The notes beneath the pieces were generated by a model that was not told where the DNA came from, did not search any database, and saw only the letters and a program-made list of their open reading frames with translations. Of a stretch of 64,000 nucleotides of DNA, positions 54,772-64,000 are shown in pieces (within the stretch, counting starts at the first letter, position 1; every line of letters begins with the position of its first letter). Origin of the DNA: Rhodanobacteraceae bacterium ZG21-1 (GTDB lineage Bacteria > Pseudomonadota > Gammaproteobacteria > Xanthomonadales > Rhodanobacteraceae). The stretch covers positions 806,001 to 870,000 of the forward strand of contig JAJEJU010000025.1 in the NCBI GenBank assembly GCA_021390615.1. The letters run 5' to 3'. A program made the translations under genes and the position numbers.

Positions 54772-55428
54772 TCAGTGAGCGGCAAGTGCACCAATCGGAC
54801 AGCTAACGCCGGTGCCGCCGATACCGCAATAGCCCTGCGGATTCTTCGACAAGTATTGCTGGTGATCGTCTTCGGCGTAGAAAAACGGCGCGGCCATGGA
54901 AATCTCGGTGGTGATCGCCCCCAGCCCGGCGCGATTCAGTTCGGCCTGATAGCGCTTGGCGGAAGCCTCCGCCGCCGCCAGCTGCGCTACGTTGCTCGCA
55001 TAGACCGCCGAGCGGTACTGGGTGCCGACGTCGTTGCCCTGGCGCATGCCCTGGGTCGGATCGTGGTTCTCCCAGAACGTGCGCAGCAGGCTGTCCAGCG
55101 ACACCTGCGCCGGGTCGTAGACCACCCGCACCACTTCGGCGTGGCCGGTCTGTCCGCTGCATACCTCGCGGTAGCTGGGGTTCGGCGTGTAGCCGCCGGC
55201 ATAGCCCACCGCGGTGGTGAGCACGCCGGGAATGCTCCAGAACTTGCGCTCCGCGCCCCAGAAGCAGCCCATGCCGAACAGGATGCTTTCGCTGCCTGGG
55301 AAGGCCTCAGGCTGCAGCGGGCGGCCATGCACGTGATGCCCCTGCGCCGGCACGATCGGCTGATCGCGCCCCGGCAACGCATCGTCGCGATGGGGCAGGC
55401 GTTGTTTCCAGGCACCGATGCCAAGCAT
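54772..55428 (-). CDS. msrA: Peptide methionine-S-sulfoxide reductase MsrA
   Basis: A 218-residue enzyme that reduces methionine-S-sulfoxide in proteins with thioredoxin. The catalytic cysteine is in [14 protein letters not shown] (Cys55). The family blocks [26 protein letters not shown] (quoted: [25 protein letters not shown]) and [21 protein letters not shown] (quoted: [18 protein letters not shown]) follow. Resolving cysteines lie near the C-terminus in [13 protein letters not shown]. The N-terminal 45 residues precede the core, as in many proteobacterial MsrA, and no export signal is seen. Its position beside oxyR fits repair of oxidised protein. Confidence 0.96.
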   Translation of the reverse strand: MLGIGAWKQRLPHRDDALPGRDQPIVPAQGHHVHGRPLQPEAFPGSESILFGMGCFWGAERKFWSIPGVLTTAVGYAGGYTPNPSYREVCSGQTGHAEVVRVVYDPAQVSLDSLLRTFWENHDPTQGMRQGNDVGTQYRSAVYASNVAQLAAAEASAKRYQAELNRAGLGAITTEISMAAPFFYAEDDHQQYLSKNPQGYCGIGGTGVSCPIGALAAH

Positions 55429-55525
55429 GGGGTTTCCTCGGGAGGTTTCGCCGCAGTCGCGGCAGGCATCCGAAAGATAAGGCCTCTAGCGCCGCTTCCA
55501 AGCCGCCGAATTCGCGACCAACTGC

Positions 55526-56050
55526 TCAATAACGCAACAGCGCATGCAGCGGCACGCCGGCCGGCCAGCGTTCACGCCCCTGCAACGCCGGCAATTCGAT
55601 CACCACGCCGGCGCCGACCAGCTCGGCGCCCAGCGCCGCAACCAGCCGGCGCGCCGCCAGCAGGGTGCCGCCGGTAGCCAGCACGTCGTCGATCAGCAAG
55701 GCGCGCTCGCCGGGACGCAGGGCGTCGTCGCGCGCCTCCAGCCGGTCGTGGCCGTATTCCAGCTGGTAGTCCACGCCGACCACGGGCGGCGGCAGCTTGC
55801 CGGGCTTGCGCAGCGGCACGAAACCGGCGTGCAGCTTCTGCGCCAGCGCCGCGCCGAAGATGAAGCCGCGCGACTCGATCCCGCACACCGCCTGCACGCC
55901 GCTGCCCAGCCAGGGCTCGGCCAGCGCATCGATGCAGCGTGCGAAACCGCCGGCGTCGGCCAGCAGGGGCGTGATGTCGCGAAAGGTCACCCCGGGCTTG
56001 GGAAAGTCGGGAATGGCGCGGATCAGCGCCGCGATCTCGTTCATGGGCAT
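55526..56050 (-). CDS. apt: Adenine phosphoribosyltransferase
   Basis: A 174-residue type I phosphoribosyltransferase converting adenine and PRPP to AMP for purine salvage. The substrate loop (PDFPKPGVTFRDITPLLAD), GIESRGFIFGAALAQKL, the hood RKPGKLP with LEYGHDRLE, and the PRPP motif ALLIDDVLATGGTLLAA are all present. Start at 56050 or 56044; both ATG are in frame. It lies 61 bp downstream of the DUF2007 gene on the same strand. Confidence 0.96.
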   Translation of the reverse strand: MPMNEIAALIRAIPDFPKPGVTFRDITPLLADAGGFARCIDALAEPWLGSGVQAVCGIESRGFIFGAALAQKLHAGFVPLRKPGKLPPPVVGVDYQLEYGHDRLEARDDALRPGERALLIDDVLATGGTLLAARRLVAALGAELVGAGVVIELPALQGRERWPAGVPLHALLRY

Positions 56051-56111
56051 GGCATCCAGGGGGCGGCGCGCCGCCGCGGCCGTGCAGGGTAGGACGTCTG
56101 CGCGAACCCGG

Positions 56112-56390
56112 CTAGCCCGCCGGACAGGGCAAGCCGCCCGGATCGCCTTCGAGCTCGCCGATCGCCGCGCGCGCCTCGGCCAGCGCCAGCTCGATCTCGC
56201 GCACCACGCCGGCGGCCTGCTCCGCGCTGGATTCCGGCACCATCACCGTCACGTAGTCCAGCGCCGGCAGCTGGCCGACCGCTCCGGTCAGGTACTCGCC
56301 AGCGATGAAGGCGGGGATCTCGGCCTGCTCCAGCGCGTCCTTCACCAGGTGGGCATCGATCAGGTTGGCGGCCCGGTAGGCGGTATGCAT
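56112..56390 (-). CDS. DUF2007 domain protein
   Basis: A 92-residue protein of the DUF2007 (putative signal-transducing) family. The ferredoxin-like fold begins YRAANLIDAHLVKDALEQAEI with GEYLTGAVGQLPALDYVTVMVPESSAEQA (quoted: GEYLTGAVGQLPALDYVTVM). No catalytic residues are known. It is 103 bp from the divergent glnS start and probably co-transcribed with apt. Confidence 0.85.
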   Translation of the reverse strand: MHTAYRAANLIDAHLVKDALEQAEIPAFIAGEYLTGAVGQLPALDYVTVMVPESSAEQAAGVVREIELALAEARAAIGELEGDPGGLPCPAG

Positions 56391-56493
56391 GCAGCCAAGC
56401 TAGCGCCGCCGCGCGGCGCCGGCAAGCCGGACCGCGAAGCGGCCCGACGAGGTAAACTCGGTGATTTCCGCCACGCGACCGAGTTGCCGCCCG

Positions 56494-58281
<1,788 letters not shown>

Positions 58282-58292
58282 GAGGAACGAGC

Positions 58293-58853
58293 ATGATGCT
58301 GCCGCTGCAAGTACACCTGACCCTGCCGCCATGGATCGTCGAGGCGGTGGATACCGCCAAGCGCTACCACAGCGACGAGGAACGCGTGGGGCTGGCCATC
58401 GAGCTGTCGCGCCTCAACGTGGCCCACGCCACCGGCGGCCCGTTCGGCGCGGCGGTGTTCGACGAGGACGGCCGCGTGGTGGCCGCCGCCGCCAACCGCG
58501 TGGTGCCGCACCACTGCTCGGTGGCGCATGCCGAGATCATGGCCTACATGACCGCGCAGCAGCGGCTCAACCGCTTCCGCCTCAACGAGGACGGCCGCCG
58601 CTACGTGCTGGCCACCAGCGCGCAGCCTTGCTGCCAGTGCTACGGCGCCACCGTGTGGGCCGGCGTCGACGAGCTGCTGATCGGCGCGCGCGCCGAGGAC
58701 GTCGAAGAGCTGACCGAATTCGACGAAGGCCCGCTGCCGGCCGACTGGGTCGGCGAGCTGGAACGCCGCGGCATCGCGGTGCGCCGCGACATCCTGCGCG
58801 AGCAGGCCCGGTCCGTACTAGCCAATTACGGCGAATCCGGGCCACACTACTGA
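58293..58853 (+). CDS. Cytidine/deoxycytidylate deaminase-fold zinc protein
   Basis: A 186-residue protein of the nucleoside/nucleotide deaminase family. The zinc motif pieces HAE (VAHAEIMAYMTAQQ) and PCxxC (SAQPCCQCYGATVWAG) are intact, with the catalytic glutamate in HAE. The pattern GGPFGAAVFDEDGRVV is shared with guanine deaminase and tRNA adenosine deaminase-like proteins, so the substrate is uncertain. GAGGA precedes the ATG. It follows glnS by 11 bp. Confidence 0.88.
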   Translation: MMLPLQVHLTLPPWIVEAVDTAKRYHSDEERVGLAIELSRLNVAHATGGPFGAAVFDEDGRVVAAAANRVVPHHCSVAHAEIMAYMTAQQRLNRFRLNEDGRRYVLATSAQPCCQCYGATVWAGVDELLIGARAEDVEELTEFDEGPLPADWVGELERRGIAVRRDILREQARSVLANYGESGPHY

Positions 58854-58948
58854 CTCATCATGGATGATCGTCAGACTCACGCCCTGCCCTCGCCTCGTCC
58901 CGCTGTCGGGACGCTGGTTGCGCACCTCGCCGTAGCGGCCGCGGCCGC

Positions 58949-59698
58949 ATGGGCTACGTGCCCGGCATGAGCCGCCTGCGCGCCGCGCTGCCGCTGATCC
59001 TGCTGGTGCTGGCCGGCGTGGCGCTGTACTTCTCGGGCGTGCTGGACCACTTCAACCCGGAACGGCTGATCGCCAACCAGGACCGCATCCACGAGCACAT
59101 CGCTGCCGATCCGTGGGGCGCGCGCATCATCTTCATCGGCATCCTCACCCTGGCGATCGCCACCGGCATCCCCGGCGTGGTGGTGATCATCCTCGCCGGC
59201 GGCTTCGTGTTCGGCGTGGTCGAGGGCACTTTCTACGCGTCGATCGGGCTGACCCTGGGCTCGCTGATCCTTTACCTGGCCAGCCGCTACGCTTTCGGCA
59301 GCGGCGGCCGGCAGCCGCCGGCGATCGTGGAGCGCCTGCGCCACGGCTTCGCCCGGCATCCGGTGAGCTATACCCTGTTCCTGCGCTTCATCCCGGTGAT
59401 GCCGCTGGGCGGGGTGACCATCGGCCTGGCCTGGCTGCGCTGCTCGCTGTGGCTGTTCCTGGGCGCCACCTTCCTGGGCGGCACGGTGACCTCGATCTTC
59501 GAGAACCTGATCGGCGCCGGCATCAACGACGCCTTGCACCACGGTGCCCACCTCGGCGTCGGCCTGCTGCTGTATCGCTCGGTGTGGCTGCCGCTGTGCG
59601 GCGTGCTGGCGCTGGCGCTGACCCCGATGGCGATCGAGCGCCTCGCCTTTCGGCGCGACCGCCACGCGTCGACAGAAGCGGATTCGCACAGCCGCTGA
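58949..59698 (+). CDS. TVP38/TMEM64 family (DedA-like) inner-membrane protein
   Basis: A 249-residue protein with about six hydrophobic segments. The conserved core is IATGIPGVVVIILAGGFVFG, then GSLILYLASRYAFG, and FLRFIPVMPLGGVTIGLA, the F/RxxPxxP-type motif of the VTT domain. Relatives act as lipid scramblases or in membrane homeostasis. ATG at 58949 or 58967; neither has a strong ribosome site. It stands alone, 95 bp after the deaminase gene. Confidence 0.88.
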   Translation: MGYVPGMSRLRAALPLILLVLAGVALYFSGVLDHFNPERLIANQDRIHEHIAADPWGARIIFIGILTLAIATGIPGVVVIILAGGFVFGVVEGTFYASIGLTLGSLILYLASRYAFGSGGRQPPAIVERLRHGFARHPVSYTLFLRFIPVMPLGGVTIGLAWLRCSLWLFLGATFLGGTVTSIFENLIGAGINDALHHGAHLGVGLLLYRSVWLPLCGVLALALTPMAIERLAFRRDRHASTEADSHSR

Positions 59699-59775
59699 CG
59701 CGTGATGCGGCGCGCTTTCGTCGCCGCGGCCGACGGCGCATCATCCGCGCTTCCAGCCATGCCGCGGAGGCCTGC

Positions 59776-60240
59776 GTGCCCAAGATCGATTCCTCACAAA
59801 TAGCCTGGCGCGAAGGCAGCGGCTACCCCTCGCCGTTTTCGACGCCGGTGGCACCGCGCCAGAAGCAGGCGCTGGGCCTGGCGGGCGGCTTGAGCGAGCT
59901 AGGCGTCAACCTGACCCGGCTGCCGCCGGGCGCCTGGTCCAGCCAGCGCCACTGGCACAGCCACGAAGAGGAATTCGTCTACGTGCTGTCGGGCGAACTG
60001 GTGCTGGTCAGCGACGACGGCGAACAGACCCTGCTTGCCGGCGATTGCGCCGCGTTTCCGAAAGGCCAGGCCGACGGCCATCATCTGGTCAATCGCAGCA
60101 CGGAAATCGCGGTCTACCTGGAAGCCGGCACTCGCCATGACGAAGACGTCTGCCACTACGTCGACGTCGACCTGCACTGGGACCCGCAGCGCGGCTACCT
60201 GCACAAGGACGGCACGCCGTATCCGAGCAAGCCGGACTGA
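59776..60240 (+). CDS. Cupin domain protein
   Basis: A 154-residue cupin. The two metal-binding motifs are visible: QRHWHSHEEEFVYVLSGE (His, His, Glu) and LAGDCAAFPKGQADGHHLVNRS (second His). The substrate or ligand is unknown; C-terminal residues YVDVDLHWDPQRGYLHKDGT are typical of a small subgroup. The GTG at 59776 follows GCGGAGG. The pirin gene next to it, on the other strand, is also a cupin relative. Confidence 0.88.
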   Translation: MPKIDSSQIAWREGSGYPSPFSTPVAPRQKQALGLAGGLSELGVNLTRLPPGAWSSQRHWHSHEEEFVYVLSGELVLVSDDGEQTLLAGDCAAFPKGQADGHHLVNRSTEIAVYLEAGTRHDEDVCHYVDVDLHWDPQRGYLHKDGTPYPSKPD

Positions 60241-60278
60241 AGCGCCCGCCGGCTGACGCAGCTGCAGCGGCAAGTGAT

Positions 60279-60977
60279 TCAGTCGGTGTCCACCAGGACC
60301 AGCTCGGCATCCTCCAGCGCCACGATGCGCAGCGCCGGTTCGTGGCGGATCGCCGCGCCGTCGCGCGCCTCCAGCCGCACGCCGTTGACTTCGACCGCGC
60401 CCTTGGCCGGCACCAGGTAAGCGTAGCGGCCTGCGCCCAGCGCGTAGTCCAGCTGTTCGCCGGCGGCAAGGCTGGCGCCCAGCACGCGCGCCTGGGCGCG
60501 AATCGGCAGCGCTTCCGCGTCCTCGGCGAAACCGCTGGCGAGAACGACGAAGTGCCCTGCCCGCTCGCCGCGCGGGAACGGCTTGGCGCCCCAGGTCGGC
60601 TGGCCGCCGTTGCGCTCCGGCATGATCCAGATCTGGAAGATGCGCGTGACGTCCGGCTCGGCGTTGTATTCGGCGTGGCGGATGCCGCTGCCGGCGCTCA
60701 TCACCTGCACGTCGCCCGCGGCGGTGCGGCCCTTGTTGCCGAGGCTGTCTTCATGGGTGATCGCACCTTCGCGCACATAGGTGATGATCTCCATGTCGGC
60801 GTGCGGATGCGGCGGAAAGCCGGTGCCCGGCGCGATGGCGTCGTCGTTCCATACACGCAGCGCGCCCCAGCCCATGCGCGCGGGATCGTGATAGCCGGCG
60901 AAGGAAAAATGGTGCTTGGCGTCGAGCCAGCCGTGATTGGCGCCGCCGAGGCTGGCGTAGGGCTTGCGTTCGATCAT
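60279..60977 (-). CDS. Pirin family protein
   Basis: A 232-residue pirin (two cupin domains). Metal ligands and blocks are visible in GTGFPPHPHADMEIITYV, REGAITHEDSLGNKG, and the signature GSGIRHAEYN. Bacterial pirins act as quercetinase-like dioxygenases or as redox-responsive partners of metabolic enzymes. The ATG at 60977 is preceded by GGAGG. It converges with the cupin gene. Confidence 0.92.
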   Translation of the reverse strand: MIERKPYASLGGANHGWLDAKHHFSFAGYHDPARMGWGALRVWNDDAIAPGTGFPPHPHADMEIITYVREGAITHEDSLGNKGRTAAGDVQVMSAGSGIRHAEYNAEPDVTRIFQIWIMPERNGGQPTWGAKPFPRGERAGHFVVLASGFAEDAEALPIRAQARVLGASLAAGEQLDYALGAGRYAYLVPAKGAVEVNGVRLEARDGAAIRHEPALRIVALEDAELVLVDTD

Positions 60978-61674
60978 GGCATCCTCCGTAAGGTCAAACG
61001 GGCAAGCCCGCAATATGCTGCCCGGATTCCCAGCGCTAAAGACCTCGGCGCAGGAACGGATTGTTCGCCGATCGGGCCTTGGTTCTGATCTGGGCGATCG
61101 CCGCCGCCGATGCGCACCGTTCGCGTTGGCACTGGGGCATGCCTCGATGAAGCATGGACCTGACGGTGTCGAATGCGTGTCCACGCGACGAAAGGACGAT
61201 CGGCCTCAGCCTGCTCGCGGCGATAGCCCATGCTCTGCTCGGCATGCATCGTTGCGGAGGACGCCATCGCGGCGGCACAGCCGAACCCCAGTCTCCACGC
61301 CGCCGCCCACGCAAACCGCTGCCGGCGAAAACCGTCTCTGCCCGGGATGCCAGTCTTCGCGGATCGGCATCGCACTGCGGCAGCGCTGGCTCGCTCTCCC
61401 GGCACCACGGGTATCGCTTGTCGACGATCGCGGAATCGACGCATCGCGATGCAGCTTCGGCGGGATGAGTGGCTCGCCTGTCGCAGCAAGAGGATCGCCC
61501 ATCGCGCGCGAGTCGCCGACGAACCGGCCTCATCAGCCAGCGTGACTTGCGCGGGCCCTGGCAGCGGCTCGACATGCGCACCGTGGCCGCCCCTCGATCG
61601 ATGTGCAAACCGCCGCCCCGAGCGAGACAGCCCGCTGCCTCGACGCGAAGCGCGGGCGCGCATGATGCGGAAGC
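60978..61674. other. Intergenic region without a supportable gene
   Basis: About 700 bp between the pirin gene and the second TonB receptor. Several open frames span it on both strands, but none has a ribosome site, family similarity or consistent codon pattern. It holds the pirin promoter at its left end. Confidence 0.5.
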
Positions 61675-64000
61675 TCAGAAGGTGTAGCGCACCCGCGCAT
61701 ACCAATAGGCCCCGTTGCTGCCGATCGGCGAAATCACGTCGTAGGGGAAGTTGCCGCCGTAGTTGATGTCGGCATCGGAGCGGGTCGGATACTGGTTGGT
61801 GATGTTGTCGCCGCCGACCGCGAAGCTCAGCTGGCTGGTGGCGCGGTACTCCACCTCGGCGTCGAGCTGGAAGCGCGGCACATAGGTCTGGGTCGGGATG
61901 TCGCCGTCGCCGAAATCGAACACGCGCGTGGTGGCGCCCTGGCGAGTCAGCCGGGTCAGCAAGCTCCAGCGTGCGCCGTCCCATTTCGCGCTGAGCGAGG
62001 CGCGCTGGCGCGGCGCCGCGTCGGTCAGCGTGTTGCGCGCCTCGACGCCGAACAGCACGTTGTCTGCGCCGGCGGCGATCAATGCGGCCGGGGTGGCCTG
62101 CACGCTGCGGATCTGCGTGTTGTTGTGGCTGTACGCGGCGGTCAGCAGCAGGCGGCCGCCGGCCAGCGCGGTGCGGTAATTGGCGACCAGCTCGGCGCCG
62201 CGCGTCACCGTGTCCACCGCATTGGTGAAGAACTGCACGCTCTGCACGCCGGGGATGCCGAACTGCTGCTGGATGTAGTCCTCCAGCCCCGGGTTGTCGA
62301 TGGTCTCGGACAGGGTGACGCGGTGATCGATGCTGATCTGGTAGACGTCCAGCGAGAAGTCGAACGCCTCGTCGAGCTGACCGGTCAGGCCCAGGCTGTA
62401 GTTGCGCGACTTCTCCGGCCGCAGCGGCTGCGCGCCCAGCTCGCGCGCCAGCGGATCGTTGACCGAGAGAATGCGCCCGGTGACCAGCCGCCCGTCGGCG
62501 CCGTAGCCGGTGGTGGTGGACTCGAAGCCGATCTGGCTCAGCGAGGGCGCGCGCAGGTTGTTGGACACCGCACCGCGCAGCGCGAAGCCCGGCGCGAACT
62601 CCCAGCGCGCGCTCAGCTTGCCGCTCCAGTTGCCGCCGAAGTCGCTGTAGTGCTCGTAGCGGCCGGCGGCGTCGGCGAAGAAGTGCTCGGTGATGTCGCT
62701 GGAAACCTCGGCATAGGCCGCGCCCACGTGGCGCGAGAGATTCGCCGCGTCCTGCGGCTGCAGGCCGCCGCCGGCCTGCGCGCCGGCGGGCGCGTCGATC
62801 GGACCCACCGCGTACGAGGCCGGATCGCCGGCGCCGGTGCGGAAGTTCTCGTCGCGGTACTCGGCGCCCAGCGCCAGCGTCAGCGAGCGGTCGCCGAGCT
62901 CGAACTGGCGATTGGCGTCGTAGTTCGCGCTGCCCTGCCTGAAGTGGTAGTCGCCGATATGGAACGAAGTGGGGCTGGCCGCGCCCAGCGAGGCATTCAG
63001 CGAGTCGCGCAGGTCGTAGTCGAAGGCGTTGCCGCCCCAGTTGAGGCTGCCGTCGTAATCCCACTCGCCCAGCTTGCCGCGCACGCCGGCGGCGGTCTGC
63101 AGGTCGCGGTTGTGGCCGATCGACTGCGGCAGATAGCCCTGCGGATAGATCGACGGCACGTTGGCGTCGCTGTCCGGGTAGCGGAAGTAGTTGTCGCCAA
63201 TGGTGTGGCGCTGGGTGTAGGTGCCGAACCAGTACAGCTTGACCTCGCCTAGCGGCAGCTCGCTGTTGAACCAGCCGTTGTAGCTCTCGTTCGGCGGATC
63301 GCCGGCGGCGTAGTTGCGCTGGCCGCGCAAGGCCAGGTTGGCCGGCGTGGGATCGGCGATGAAATCCGGCACGCTGTCGTCGCCGGCGCGGTTGGTGCCG
63401 GCATGATGGTTGGTTTCAATGCCGGCGTGAAAGAAGCCGCTGCCGCCCAGGGTGGTGCCGAAGTCGGCGGAGAGATTGCCGCCCTGGCCGTCGGTGATGG
63501 TGCGGTCGGTGGGCCGGAAATGCGTGTGATAGGCGCCGTAGTCGGCCTCGACCGCGCCGCCCTCGGGCGCGTCCTTGAGGATGATGTTGATCACCCCGGC
63601 AATCGCGTCCGAACCGTACTGCGCGCCGGCGCCGTCGCGCAGCACTTCCACGCGCTTGATCGCGCTGAGCGGGATCGCGTTGAAATCCACCGGCGTGGTG
63701 CCGTTGCCGATCTTGGTGTCGGTGTTGACCAGGGCCGAGGTGTGGAAGCGCTTGCCGTTGACCAGTACCAGCACTTCGTCCGGCGACAGCCCGCGCAGCT
63801 GCGCGGCACGCACGTGGTCCGAGCCGCCCGAGTTGGACTGCCGCGGAAAATTGAACGAGGGCAGCAGGGTTTCCAGGGCGGCGCCGAGTTCGCCGTTGAC
63901 CCCGCCCGCGTTGCGCAGGTCGTCGGCGCTCAGCACATCGATCGGCACCGGCGAATCCAGCGCGGTGCGGCTGCTGGCGCGCACGCCGGTGACCACCACC
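61675..64000 (-). CDS. TonB-dependent outer-membrane receptor, 5' end outside window
   Basis: A TonB-dependent receptor of which 774 residues are visible. The window edge falls at the start of the plug (VVTGVRASSRTALDSPVPID). The plug contains LVNGKRFHTSALVN and RVEVLRDGAGAQYGSDAIAG, and the barrel continues through NLRAPSLSQIGFESTTTGYG and AEYRDENF. The C-terminus is ARVRYTF, ending in the usual phenylalanine. The signal peptide and TonB box lie beyond the right edge. Ligand unknown; the long barrel and loops resemble the catecholate or carbohydrate receptors abundant in Xanthomonadales. Confidence 0.93.
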   Translation of the reverse strand, partial: VVVTGVRASSRTALDSPVPIDVLSADDLRNAGGVNGELGAALETLLPSFNFPRQSNSGGSDHVRAAQLRGLSPDEVLVLVNGKRFHTSALVNTDTKIGNGTTPVDFNAIPLSAIKRVEVLRDGAGAQYGSDAIAGVINIILKDAPEGGAVEADYGAYHTHFRPTDRTITDGQGGNLSADFGTTLGGSGFFHAGIETNHHAGTNRAGDDSVPDFIADPTPANLALRGQRNYAAGDPPNESYNGWFNSELPLGEVKLYWFGTYTQRHTIGDNYFRYPDSDANVPSIYPQGYLPQSIGHNRDLQTAAGVRGKLGEWDYDGSLNWGGNAFDYDLRDSLNASLGAASPTSFHIGDYHFRQGSANYDANRQFELGDRSLTLALGAEYRDENFRTGAGDPASYAVGPIDAPAGAQAGGGLQPQDAANLSRHVGAAYAEVSSDITEHFFADAAGRYEHYSDFGGNWSGKLSARWEFAPGFALRGAVSNNLRAPSLSQIGFESTTTGYGADGRLVTGRILSVNDPLARELGAQPLRPEKSRNYSLGLTGQLDEAFDFSLDVYQISIDHRVTLSETIDNPGLEDYIQQQFGIPGVQSVQFFTNAVDTVTRGAELVANYRTALAGGRLLLTAAYSHNNTQIRSVQATPAALIAAGADNVLFGVEARNTLTDAAPRQRASLSAKWDGARWSLLTRLTRQGATTRVFDFGDGDIPTQTYVPRFQLDAEVEYRATSQLSFAVGGDNITNQYPTRSDADINYGGNFPYDVISPIGSNGAYWYARVRYTF

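Noticed and set aside
60978-61674. Frames of 100-190 codons on both strands
   Set aside because: No ribosome sites, no family character and no preferred strand; treated as non-coding.

Overview
The window is GC-rich, densely coded DNA from a gammaproteobacterium of the order Xanthomonadales, most likely Rhodanobacteraceae (Dyella, Rhodanobacter or Frateuria type). The placement rests on the fused aspartate kinase/diaminopimelate decarboxylase, a type IV secretion effector with the XVIPCD tail, SapC, the hopanoid transporter HpnN beside dxs, and two TonB-dependent receptors. It is inferred from gene content; no rRNA or tRNA gene was seen. Most genes below are hidden behind longer spurious reading frames on the opposite strand, which is normal at this GC content.

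Layout. 1-5.1 kb: lysine/threonine biosynthesis fusion (runs off the left edge), a DUF924 protein and class I fumarase, all on the minus strand. 5.1-6.7 kb: two tandem paralogous outer-membrane beta-barrels, each with its own terminator. 6.8-11.2 kb: an APC-family permease, then a two-gene molybdenum hydroxylase-like operon (IorA/IorB type) that lacks key cofactor and catalytic residues. 11.3-14.1 kb: small genes and an AT-richer island (Sel1-like lipoprotein plus small secreted protein) flanked by two copies of a decayed gene and terminator. 14.1-18.9 kb: DUF3052 protein, a proline-rich TonB-like protein, and a second elongation factor G. 19.2-21.2 kb: a candidate periplasmic immunity protein and an XVIPCD effector with an HExxH metallopeptidase motif. 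21.9-22.7 kb: a class D beta-lactamase. 23.3-30.4 kb: a tightly overlapping MoxR/DUF58/DUF4350/DUF4129/SpoIIM/RDD operon.

30.5-38.2 kb: SET-domain protein, a lipoprotein and acyl-CoA dehydrogenase behind a PsrA-like operator, an lspA relic, an RNB ribonuclease, a GNAT acetyltransferase, SapC, an HNH endonuclease and a small iron-permease-family protein. 38.3-43.5 kb: dxs and hpnN (isoprenoid precursor supply and hopanoid export), separated by degenerate repeats that copy the dxs 3' end. 43.7-44.6 kb: a large composite palindromic repeat. 44.9-52.7 kb: a TonB-dependent receptor, prmC and a 1405-residue membrane protein. 53.0-55.4 kb: an oxidative-stress block of oxyR, msrA and, divergent from oxyR, a candidate small RNA with C-rich loops. 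55.5-61.0 kb: apt, DUF2007, glnS, a cytidine-deaminase-fold protein, a TVP38/DedA-type membrane protein, a cupin and a pirin. A second TonB-dependent receptor runs off the right edge.

The observations most worth following are the candidate OxyS-like RNA divergent from oxyR (53056-53236), the IorA/IorB pair stripped of four cysteines and the catalytic glutamate, and the XVIPCD effector/immunity pair whose effector start codon seems to have been lost.
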